30,119 nucleotides of DNA from DAIDKA01 sp049792815. GTDB taxonomy: Bacteria > Pseudomonadota > Gammaproteobacteria > Steroidobacterales > Steroidobacteraceae. The position numbers were made by a program, and so were the translations under genes. The DNA lies in the NCBI GenBank assembly GCA_049792815.1, contig JBARBG010000038.1:1-30119 (forward strand), written 5' to 3'. The notes beneath the pieces were generated by a model. That model made no database searches. It was not told the origin of the DNA and worked only from the letters and a program-made list of their open reading frames with translations. How positions within the stretch are numbered: position 1 is the first letter of the stretch; every line of letters starts with the position of its first letter. Below are positions 23,581-30,119 of this stretch, one piece after another.

Positions 23581-24057
23581 ATGGACGAATACCGATTCGA
23601 GCTGGCCGCGCCGCGCGATGCCGGGGCCATCGCTTCCCTGTCGCGCCGCCTGGTCGAGGCCGGTCTGCCGCCGTCCTGGCCGGCAGAACGCGTACTTTGC
23701 CACATCAAGCGCACCGATAGCGTGGTCCTGACCGCCCGCTTTCAGGCAACGCTGGCCGGATTCGCCATCATGCAATTCGGCGAAGATCGCGCCCATCTGA
23801 ATCTGCTCGCCGTTGACAGCGCGCATCAGCGTCGGACGCTGGGCCGGCAGCTCATGAACTGGCTGCACGAAAGCGCTCTGGTGGCGGGGACTTTCCTGCT
23901 GAGCCTGGAGTTGCGCCTGGCCAACAGCGGGGCTCAGCGCTTTTATGAAGCACTGGGCTACCGTCCGCAGGGCGTGGTGCCAGGCTACTACCAGGGGCGC
24001 GAAGACGCCCTGCGGATGACGCTCGACCTGCGCGTGGGCCGCGGCCTTACAGCGTAA
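23581..24057 (+). CDS. GNAT-family N-acetyltransferase
   Basis: 158 residues with a single GNAT fold. The acetyl-CoA-binding region is LNLLAVDSAHQRRTLGRQLMNWL (residues ~80-102; the usual R/Q-x-x-G-x-G/A pattern appears as QRRTLGRQL), followed by LELRLANSGAQRFYEALGYRPQGVVPGYY, the family's typical C-terminal block. The pattern is similar to RimI-like protein acetyltransferases, but the substrate cannot be told from sequence. It is divergent from arnC with only 16 bp between start codons, and its 3' end overlaps the convergent aldehyde dehydrogenase gene by 11 bp. No Shine-Dalgarno is visible; CCTAAT eight bases before the ATG might serve as a -10 for a leaderless message. Confidence 0.85.
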   Translation: MDEYRFELAAPRDAGAIASLSRRLVEAGLPPSWPAERVLCHIKRTDSVVLTARFQATLAGFAIMQFGEDRAHLNLLAVDSAHQRRTLGRQLMNWLHESALVAGTFLLSLELRLANSGAQRFYEALGYRPQGVVPGYYQGREDALRMTLDLRVGRGLTA

Positions 24058-25537
24058 TGCCGACCGCCTTGGTCTCCAGCATGCTTTCGACGCCGGCGCG
24101 ACCGTGCTCGCGACCCCAGCCGGACTGCTTGTAGCCGCCAAAGGGCACCGCCGGATCCAGACCCGTACCGCCATTGACCTGGACCGTGCCGGCGCGGATC
24201 TTGCGGGCCAGCTTGTGCACAATGCCGACATCGCGGGTCCAGATGTATGCGGACAGGCCGTAGGTGGTGTCGTTGGCCACGCGCGCGATGCGATCAAGAT
24301 CATCGTCGTCGATGGGCATGGCGCAGATGACCGGCCCGAAAATCTCCTCGCGCACGACCTTCATGCTGCGATGGGTCTGCGCCAGCACCGTGGGCTCAAC
24401 GAAGTAGCCCTCGGTACCCTGGCGCTGTCCGCCCGTCACCACTTCGGCGCCCTCGCCGCGGCCCGCCTCGATGTAGCCGGTGACGCGATCCAGCTGCCCC
24501 TGTGAGACCAGTGGACCCAGGTTCGTATCCGGCTCCAGGCCCGGGCCGACTTTCAGCGACCTGGCCATGCCCGTGATGCCAGCGACGACCTGGTCGAACA
24601 CCTTCTTGTGAATGTACAGGCGCGATCCGGCCACGCAGATCTGTCCGGAGTTGGCAAACACCGCCATGGCCGCGCCGGGAATGGCGCGGGCCAGGTCGGC
24701 GTCGGGGAAAATGATGTTCGGTGACTTGCCGCCCAGCTCCAGGGTGACGCGTTTCAGCGTCGCCGCGCAGGCCTGCACGATCCACTTGCCGGTGGCGGTG
24801 GATCCGGTAAAGGCGATCTTGTCGACATCCGGATGCTCCACCAGCGCCCGGCCGGCCGGGTCCCCGAAGCCGGTGACGATATTGATCACGCCCGGCGGTA
24901 TGCCCGCCTCGAGCACCAGCCGGCCCAGCAGCAGAGCGCCAAAGGGCGTGAGCTCCGCGGGCTTGAGCACCATGGTGCAACCCGCGGCGATCACCGCGGC
25001 AGCCTTGTCGGCCTCCATGGCGAAGGGAAAGTTCCAGGGCGTGATGCAGCCGACGACGCCGACGGGTTCGTGCAAGGTGTAGGCGAGCTTGCCGGGTTCG
25101 GACAGCTCCGGCACCTCGCCGTGCACCTTGCCGCTCCAGCCCGCGGTGTAGCGCAGACCGTTGGCCGTGCCCAGCGCGCCGGCAAACTTCGCCATGCCAA
25201 AGGGCATGCCGTTGTCCAGGCTCAGGACCTGGCCGATTTCATCGGCGGCCTGTTCGATGAGGTCGGCCAGCTTCCACAGCAGCCGGGCACGCGCCACCGG
25301 CGGCATGCTCGGCCAGGGGCCGTTCTCAAAGGCGTTGCGCGCGGCGCGCACCGCCAGATCGATATCTTCGGCGCCACCGGCCGCGGCGTAGCCGAGCACC
25401 TTGCCGGTGGCCGGATTCAGCACCTCGATGCGGCCGCCGGCACGCGGCTCCACCCATTCATTGTTGATCAGCAGCCGGTGCTTTTGCGCAATGAAGGCCT
25501 GGGTGCGGGCGAAGTCCGGTTTCAGGGCAGCGTTCAT
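24047..25537 (-). CDS. NAD(P)-dependent aldehyde dehydrogenase
   Basis: 496 residues of the classical ALDH superfamily. The catalytic cysteine is C301 in NSGQICVAGSR and the general base is E267 in LELGGKSPN. The oxyanion Asn is in ITPWNFPF, and GSTATGKWI is the cofactor-loop motif. It oxidises an aldehyde to the acid; the sequence is of the broad ALDH1/2-like or phenylacetaldehyde/betaine aldehyde type and the substrate cannot be assigned. GAGGA precedes the ATG at a normal distance. It starts 11 bp after the stop of the secreted-protein gene at 25549, so it is probably the last gene of that operon. It overlaps the GNAT gene end-to-end by 11 bp. Confidence 0.93.
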   Translation of the reverse strand: MNAALKPDFARTQAFIAQKHRLLINNEWVEPRAGGRIEVLNPATGKVLGYAAAGGAEDIDLAVRAARNAFENGPWPSMPPVARARLLWKLADLIEQAADEIGQVLSLDNGMPFGMAKFAGALGTANGLRYTAGWSGKVHGEVPELSEPGKLAYTLHEPVGVVGCITPWNFPFAMEADKAAAVIAAGCTMVLKPAELTPFGALLLGRLVLEAGIPPGVINIVTGFGDPAGRALVEHPDVDKIAFTGSTATGKWIVQACAATLKRVTLELGGKSPNIIFPDADLARAIPGAAMAVFANSGQICVAGSRLYIHKKVFDQVVAGITGMARSLKVGPGLEPDTNLGPLVSQGQLDRVTGYIEAGRGEGAEVVTGGQRQGTEGYFVEPTVLAQTHRSMKVVREEIFGPVICAMPIDDDDLDRIARVANDTTYGLSAYIWTRDVGIVHKLARKIRAGTVQVNGGTGLDPAVPFGGYKQSGWGREHGRAGVESMLETKAVGITL

Positions 25538-25548
25538 GACTTACGTCC

Positions 25549-26328
25549 TCACTTGTTGTCCTGCAGACGCAGATGCGTCACACCTTGATCGTCGATGTAC
25601 TCGTGGTTGTTCTCGCACACGTACTCGAGCATTTCGTAGTTCGGAATGCGCTTGTAGGCGAACGTGAACGTCCACGGCTGCTCCAGTGTGACCGGGTCCT
25701 GCACCGTGATCTGATCATGCAGGATGTCCGGCGTCACCAGGTGCAGGTGCTCGGTGATGCGCATCTGGTCGCTGTGGGGCATCTCGCTGTGGCCCAGCAC
25801 CGACTGCTTCACGCCGACGGTGTCCACCACCAGCGTCGATCCTTCCCAATGCGCCACCGAATGACCATAGTAGCCCGGCGGTACGTCGGCGATTGGCGGC
25901 TGCGGCTTGCCGATGAAGATGCGGCGCACCTGCGAGAAGGCCTCGGCGATGATGGTCACCTGCCCGCGCGTCTGCAGGATCTCCAGCGGATAGATCGCGG
26001 ACATCATCTCCGGCATGCCGTACGGCAGACAGTCCACGCCCGAGGATGCGATCGGCTCGCCCTTGGCGTCGGACTCGGCCTCCTTGGCGCGTTTCACATC
26101 ATAGGGCCCCTTGTACCGGGGCTTGAGCATCATCTTGCCGGCCGGCGGCGGCAGTGTGGCCGGATCCGGCGGCCCGCCGCGTCCGCCAAAGCCCGGATAG
26201 CGCTGCCAGTCGCCGGTGAAATCCGCGGCCGCCGCGCTGCTGCCGGCGCCATTATCGGCATCGGCCGCCTGCGCCAGCGCGAGGCCGAGCGCGGCCACGG
26301 CGAGGAAACCCAACCTGTGGAAATTCAT
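25549..26328 (-). CDS. Secreted protein of unknown function
   Basis: 259 residues. Residues 1-21 are a signal peptide (MNFHRLGFLAVAALGLALAQA, cut AQA/AD), so the product is periplasmic or secreted. I recognise a recurring pattern of uncharacterised proteins from sphingomonads and related soil bacteria: GVDCLPYGMPEMM, YPLEILQTRGQVTIIAEAF, VRRIFIGKPQP, GHSVAHWEGSTLVVDTVGV, HSDQMRITEHLHLV and EYVCENNHEY. It has two cysteines (about residues 99 and 242) that could pair. It lies 16 bp after the DUF6152 gene with a Shine-Dalgarno AAGGGGAC and 11 bp before the aldehyde dehydrogenase gene. I cannot assign a function; recurrent pairing with DUF6152 proteins is from memory. Confidence 0.8.
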   Translation of the reverse strand: MNFHRLGFLAVAALGLALAQAADADNGAGSSAAAADFTGDWQRYPGFGGRGGPPDPATLPPPAGKMMLKPRYKGPYDVKRAKEAESDAKGEPIASSGVDCLPYGMPEMMSAIYPLEILQTRGQVTIIAEAFSQVRRIFIGKPQPPIADVPPGYYGHSVAHWEGSTLVVDTVGVKQSVLGHSEMPHSDQMRITEHLHLVTPDILHDQITVQDPVTLEQPWTFTFAYKRIPNYEMLEYVCENNHEYIDDQGVTHLRLQDNK

Positions 26329-26344
26329 GGCGTCCCCTTGAGGC

Positions 26345-26761
26345 TCATGACCGGGGAAAGACGCCGGTGCCGGGCGGATTGCCGTCGCTCAATTCGCGCC
26401 CATCGGCGAGCGTGGCCTTTTCGAGCATGCCGCCGGGCTGCCCGTTGCGCAGCGGATTGATGAGCAGCGTGACTTTGTCACCCTGCTTGATGTCGCTGTA
26501 CTTCCAGCCCACGCGGGTGAGCACGTTGGGGCTCGCGCACTCCACGGTGTAGTGCTTGTTGCCATTGCCGTCAGGAACCTCGAGCTGGATGAACACATGC
26601 GGGTTGGTCCAGTCAAACTTGACCACCGTGCCGCTGACGGTGATGCGGTTCTGATGATCAAAGAGCGCGAAGGAATGGTGCGCGAATGCCGGCAGCATTG
26701 CGCAAAGGCCCAGCAGACCCAGGATCAGGCCCGGTAGCGGACCGCGGGCTTTGGCAATCAT
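26345..26761 (-). CDS. DUF6152-family secreted protein
   Basis: 138 residues from the ATG at 26761, which has GAGGG about 8 nt upstream. A signal peptide covers residues 1-27 (KARGPLPGLILGLLGLC, cut AFA/HH). The mature protein starts HHSFALFDHQN, followed by VSGTVVKFDWTNPHVFIQLEV, WKYSDIKQGDKVTLLINPLRNGQPGG. This is the pattern I associate with DUF6152, a small beta-rich family of unknown function. If the cut is as predicted, the mature N-terminus is His-His, which could bind a metal ion (inference). It follows the VOC gene after 91 bp and precedes the second secreted-protein gene by 16 bp. The open frame reaching 26836 has no ribosome site and is not used. Confidence 0.8.
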   Translation of the reverse strand: MIAKARGPLPGLILGLLGLCAMLPAFAHHSFALFDHQNRITVSGTVVKFDWTNPHVFIQLEVPDGNGNKHYTVECASPNVLTRVGWKYSDIKQGDKVTLLINPLRNGQPGGMLEKATLADGRELSDGNPPGTGVFPRS

Positions 26762-26852
26762 ACATATCCCTCTCGTGACAGCGTCCGGTTTGACGGCGCA
26801 GCGCGCTTTTATGACATGGGCCGACAGCGCCCGCAACGCCTATCGAGGTGGG

Positions 26853-27308
26853 TCAGGCGGCGCCCGTCCGCAGGCGCTGGGCGAAGTGCCAGCTTTGGCC
26901 CTCGGGATCCAAAACGGCGTAGCCGCGATCGCTCCAGTGCTCAGGCCCGTAATCGGTGGTGGCCAGCTCGCGCACCACGACCGCGCCGGCGGCCAGCGCG
27001 CGGGTGTAGTGCGCCTCGATGTCATCAACATAGACAAAAAGACCCTGCGTGGTCGCGCCATTCAATGACTTGGGCGAACGGGCCGCGCTCGCCCCATGCG
27101 AACTCTCACCGGCGACCATGACCACGGCTTCGCCGAAAGTCAGCTCTGAATGCATGATCCCACCGGAACCGTCGGGCACCTTGATGCGCACTGAAAAACC
27201 GAACGCCGAAACCAGCCAGTCAATGGCCCGGACCGGGTCCTGGTACGCCAGTGAGGAGGAGATCCGGGGCCAGCCTGCCGGGGTGGGTCGAGTCGCCTGA
27301 AGTGCCAT
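26853..27308 (-). CDS. VOC-superfamily protein (glyoxalase/bleomycin resistance-like)
   Basis: 151 residues with the paired beta-alpha-beta-beta-beta units of the vicinal oxygen chelate fold: SSSLAYQDPVRAIDWLVSAFGF (residues ~17-38), HSELTFGEAVVMVAGE, then GLFVYVDDIEAHYTRALAAGA and the closing YAVLDPEGQSWHFAQ. It resembles the PhnB/YhhR-like glyoxalase proteins rather than a proven glyoxalase I. The substrate is unknown. A good Shine-Dalgarno AAGGAGC (27314-27320) precedes the ATG. It is divergent from hrpA with 47 bp between start codons and runs in the same direction as the DUF6152 gene; the 91-bp gap to that gene shows no clear terminator, and only a weak promoter-like TTGCGG-17-CATAAA pair. 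Confidence 0.85.
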   Translation of the reverse strand: MALQATRPTPAGWPRISSSLAYQDPVRAIDWLVSAFGFSVRIKVPDGSGGIMHSELTFGEAVVMVAGESSHGASAARSPKSLNGATTQGLFVYVDDIEAHYTRALAAGAVVVRELATTDYGPEHWSDRGYAVLDPEGQSWHFAQRLRTGAA

Positions 27309-27313
27309 GCTCT

Positions 27314-27320
27314 GCTCCTT
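27314..27320 (-). promoter_or_regulatory. Ribosome binding site of the VOC gene
   Basis: AAGGAGC reads on the minus strand six bases before the ATG at 27308 and confirms that start. It occupies part of the 47-bp divergent region shared with hrpA. Confidence 0.65.
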
Positions 27321-27355
27321 GCTTCCGCCGTATGTTCGGCCAGAATCCGCGCCCT

Positions 27356-30119
27356 ATGCAACGCCCCCCGCTGAACCTGGCCACCGACCCCGGGCTGCCC
27401 ATCACCGCCCACGCCGCGGACATCACCGCCGCCCTCGCCAGCCACTCCATCGTCATCGTGTGCGGCGCCACCGGCTCGGGCAAGTCCACCCAGCTGCCCA
27501 AGCTGTGTCTGGCCGCCGGACGTGGCGTGCACGGCATGATCGGCCATACCCAGCCCCGGCGCATTGCCGCCCGCGCACTCGCCAACCGGATCGCGGCCGA
27601 GCTTGGGACCCGGGTCGGCGCCGCGGTCGGCTGCCAGGTGCGCTTCGAAGACCGCACGGGGGCAGGCTGCCGCGTCAAACTCATGACGGATGGCATCCTG
27701 TTGCGCCAGTTGACCTCCGACGCCGAGCTGTCCGCCTACGACACTCTCATCATCGATGAGGCCCACGAGCGCAGTCTGAACATCGACCTGCTGCTGGGCG
27801 CCTTGAAGCGACTGTGCGCCCGGCGCGCCGACCTGCGGGTCATCGTGACCTCCGCGACCATCGACACCCGGCACCTGGCGCAGTTCTTCGACGGCGCCCC
27901 CGTCATCAATGTCGAAGGCACCAGCCATCCGGTGCAAGTGCGTTACCGGCCGCTCGCAGCGCCGGATGAGGACGCGGCGGAGCTGTCGCTGCCCGAGGGC
28001 ATTGTCGAGGCGGTGCGCGAGCTTGCGAGCGCCGGCGACCCACGGGGTGACATCCTGGTGTTCCTGCCGGGTGAAAAGCACATCCGTGAAGCGGCCCAGG
28101 CCCTGCAAGGCGCCCGGCTGCCGCGCCTGGAAGTGATGCCGCTGTACGCGCGGCTCACGGCGCAGCAGCAGGAAAAGATCTTCGAGGCGCACGCCACGCG
28201 CCGAGTCATTCTGGCGACGAATGTCGCGGAGACTTCCCTGACCGTGCCCCAGGTGCGTCATGTCATTGACAGTGGCCTGGCGCGCATCAGCCGTTACAGT
28301 GTGCGCAGCAAAGTCCAGCGCCTGCCGCTGGAGCCGGTCTCGCAGGCCAGCGCCAACCAGCGCCGCGGGCGCTGTGGGCGCGAAGCCCCCGGCATCTGCA
28401 TCCGGCTGTATTCCGAAGAGGACTTCCTGGCGCGCGAGGAGTTCACGCCGCCTGAAATCCTGCGCACCCACCTGGCCAGCGTGCTGCTGCAGATGGCTGC
28501 CTCCTCGCTGGGTGATCCGGAGGACTTTCCCTTTCCTGACCCGCCTGACACCCGGCAGATCAATGACGGGGTGCGGCAACTGCAGGAACTTGGCGCCATG
28601 GACGAACGGCGTCGGATCACGCCCCTTGGCCGGCGCATGGCGGCCCTGCCCTGCGATCCCAAACTTGGCAGGATGCTGCTGGCCGCCGCGCGCCTGCACT
28701 GTCTCTCCGAGATTCTCATCGTGACCGCCTTCCTGGCCGCCCAGGATCCGCGCGACCGCCCCGCCGACGCCCAGGCCCGGGCCGATGAGGCCCATGCGGG
28801 TTATGCCGATGCACGCTCGGACTTCGTGACGGTGCTCATCCTGTGGCAGCGCTTTCATGAACAGGCCGCAACGCTCGGCGGCGCGGCGCTGCGCAAATGG
28901 TGCCGCGAGAACTTCCTGTCCTTTGTGCGCATGCGCGAGTGGCAGGATCTTCACGCCCAGCTCGGTGCTTCAGCGCAGGACCTGGATCTGAAGCGCAACA
29001 CGACCGCGGCCAATCACGCGGATCTGCATCGCGCCATCCTCTGTGGGCTGCTGGGTTCAATCGGGTTGCAGGACGAGCGGCGCGAGTTCCTGGGCGCCCG
29101 CGGCACGCGCTTTGTCATCGCGCCCGGCACCCCGCTGGCCGGCAAGCCGCCGAAGTGGGTGGTGGCCGCGAACCTGGTGGAGACCACGCGGCTGTACGCG
29201 CGCATGGTGGCCGCGGTCCAACCCGGCTGGATCGAAGCAGTGGCCGGCCACCTGCTGCGTCGCGAGTACTCCGATCCCCATTGGGTGAGTTCCAGGGGCC
29301 AGGTCAGCGCGCTTGAGTCCGTGACTCTCTACGGCCTGCCGCTGGCCAGCGGTCGGCGCATCAGCTATGGAGCCGTCGCACCCGCTGCGGCTCACGAGAT
29401 CTTCGTCCAGGAGGCGCTGGTCGGCGGACACAGCAGTATCGATGCCGCGTTCGTTGCGGCAAACCGCACTCTCAGGGCCCACGTCGAAGGACTCGAAGCG
29501 CGCATCCGGCGTCGTGACATCCTGGTGGATGAACCCACCCAGGCGCAGTTCTACGCGGCGCGCATTCCGCTTGCGGTCAATTCGGTGGCCGGGTTTGAGC
29601 GCTGGTGGCGCGAACAGTCGCAGGCAAATCCCCAAGCCCTGCACATGAGCCTGTCCGACCTGTGCCGTCGCGATGCGCCTGAAGCCGCAGGCGAAGAGTT
29701 TCCGCAGACCCTGAACGTTGCCGGCAACTTCCTGCCGCTCAGCTACCTGTTCGAACCGGGCGCGGCCGCAGATGGCATCACGCTCAACGTGCCGGAACAG
29801 TTGCTCGAGGAACTCAACGCCGAGCAGCTGGCGTGGCTGGTGCCGGGCATGCGCCAGGAAAAGATCGCCGAACTGCTGCGCTCGCTGCCCAAGGCACTGC
29901 GCCGCCAGCTGGTACCGGTGACGGATCAGGCCCGCCTGGCACTGGAGTCGGTGACCGCTGCGGCGCTGCCGCCCTTTCACACCTGGCTTGCGGCCTGGAT
30001 CACGGCCCGCACCGGCACCGCGCTGGCGGCCGCGGACCTGGCCGCAGCGGCGCTGCCGGAACACCTGCGCCTGAATATCCGCGTCGTGGCGGGCACGGCG
30101 GGCGCGGCCACCCACGCAC
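27356..30119 (+). CDS. hrpA: ATP-dependent RNA helicase HrpA (DEAH box), 5' part
   Basis: At least 921 codons remain open to the window end; the family is about 1300 residues. Walker A is GATGSGKST with K43, motif Ia IGHTQPRRIAARALANRIA, motif II DEAH at residues 134-137, motif III SATID, motif V LATNVAETSLTVP and motif VI QRRGRCGRE. Helicase-associated HA2 and OB-fold regions follow, then the HrpA-specific C-terminal part (from LYGLPLASGRRISYGAV), which separates it from HrpB. Role: 3'-5' RNA helicase linked to mRNA processing and ribosome rescue. Only ~34 residues precede Walker A, fewer than in E. coli HrpA. In-frame ATG 27332 and GTG 27302 are alternative starts; none has a clear Shine-Dalgarno. 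Confidence 0.93.
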   Translation, partial: MQRPPLNLATDPGLPITAHAADITAALASHSIVIVCGATGSGKSTQLPKLCLAAGRGVHGMIGHTQPRRIAARALANRIAAELGTRVGAAVGCQVRFEDRTGAGCRVKLMTDGILLRQLTSDAELSAYDTLIIDEAHERSLNIDLLLGALKRLCARRADLRVIVTSATIDTRHLAQFFDGAPVINVEGTSHPVQVRYRPLAAPDEDAAELSLPEGIVEAVRELASAGDPRGDILVFLPGEKHIREAAQALQGARLPRLEVMPLYARLTAQQQEKIFEAHATRRVILATNVAETSLTVPQVRHVIDSGLARISRYSVRSKVQRLPLEPVSQASANQRRGRCGREAPGICIRLYSEEDFLAREEFTPPEILRTHLASVLLQMAASSLGDPEDFPFPDPPDTRQINDGVRQLQELGAMDERRRITPLGRRMAALPCDPKLGRMLLAAARLHCLSEILIVTAFLAAQDPRDRPADAQARADEAHAGYADARSDFVTVLILWQRFHEQAATLGGAALRKWCRENFLSFVRMREWQDLHAQLGASAQDLDLKRNTTAANHADLHRAILCGLLGSIGLQDERREFLGARGTRFVIAPGTPLAGKPPKWVVAANLVETTRLYARMVAAVQPGWIEAVAGHLLRREYSDPHWVSSRGQVSALESVTLYGLPLASGRRISYGAVAPAAAHEIFVQEALVGGHSSIDAAFVAANRTLRAHVEGLEARIRRRDILVDEPTQAQFYAARIPLAVNSVAGFERWWREQSQANPQALHMSLSDLCRRDAPEAAGEEFPQTLNVAGNFLPLSYLFEPGAAADGITLNVPEQLLEELNAEQLAWLVPGMRQEKIAELLRSLPKALRRQLVPVTDQARLALESVTAAALPPFHTWLAAWITARTGTALAAADLAAAALPEHLRLNIRVVAGTAGAATHA

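Noticed and set aside
26762..26852. Promoter or terminator in the 91-bp gap between VOC and DUF6152 genes
   Set aside because: A TTGCGG-17-CATAAA pair matches the consensus poorly and the only stem (GGGC/GCCC) is short with no T-run, so I did not call either.
27140..28954. 604-codon minus-strand open frame opposite hrpA
   Set aside because: It lies over the helicase core of hrpA, which has all its motifs, and has no family features of its own.

Overview
The window is GC-rich bacterial chromosome, densely packed with genes. It most resembles a free-living gammaproteobacterium of the Xanthomonadales/Steroidobacterales/Nevskiales type. I infer this from the gene families (Xanthomonas-like BCKDH E1-alpha N-terminus, DUF6152 secreted proteins, HrpA, arn lipid A genes); there is no rRNA or other decisive marker. 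I saw no tRNA, rRNA, insertion sequence, phage gene or CRISPR array, and no stretch over 300 bases lacks a gene.

Layout. (1) 1-3598, minus: a branched-chain amino acid catabolic operon, transcribed in the order ilvE, BCKDH E1-alpha, E1-beta, E2 (E2 cut by the window edge). (2) 3599-3672: a divergent control region with a HutC-type operator placed between the -35 and -10 of hutC. (3) 3673-7605, plus: hutC-hutU-hutH, the first two enzymes of histidine degradation with their repressor; hutI and hutG/hutF are not in the window. (4) 7583-15335, minus: a tightly packed operon, in the order M13 endopeptidase, L-serine dehydratase, S9A prolyl oligopeptidase, M28/GCPII-like carboxypeptidase. (5) 15510-16484, plus: a lone HtrA/trypsin-fold plus PDZ protein in which all three catalytic-triad positions are replaced. 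(6) 16496-23564, minus: a complete seven-gene L-Ara4N lipid A modification operon (arnC, split arnA formyltransferase and decarboxylase, arnD, arnT, one arnE/F-like flippase gene, arnB). (7) 23581-24057, plus: a GNAT acetyltransferase only 16 bp from arnC. (8) 24047-27308, minus: VOC protein, DUF6152 secreted protein, a second uncharacterised secreted protein, and an aldehyde dehydrogenase. (9) 27356-end, plus: HrpA RNA helicase, running off the window.

Functionally, the first half is an amino-acid scavenging island: exported peptidases would produce peptides and amino acids, and the neighbouring genes degrade serine, histidine and the branched-chain amino acids. The second half is envelope modification (L-Ara4N, giving cationic peptide resistance) plus a poorly understood secreted-protein operon. 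Three start codons (ilvE, hutC, M13 peptidase) lie 5-7 nt after good -10 boxes with no Shine-Dalgarno, which suggests leaderless transcripts. The observations most worth a second look are the HtrA-like pseudoprotease, the peptidase/serine-dehydratase operon with a hairpin that hides the next gene's Shine-Dalgarno, and the DUF6152 protein whose predicted mature N-terminus is His-His.
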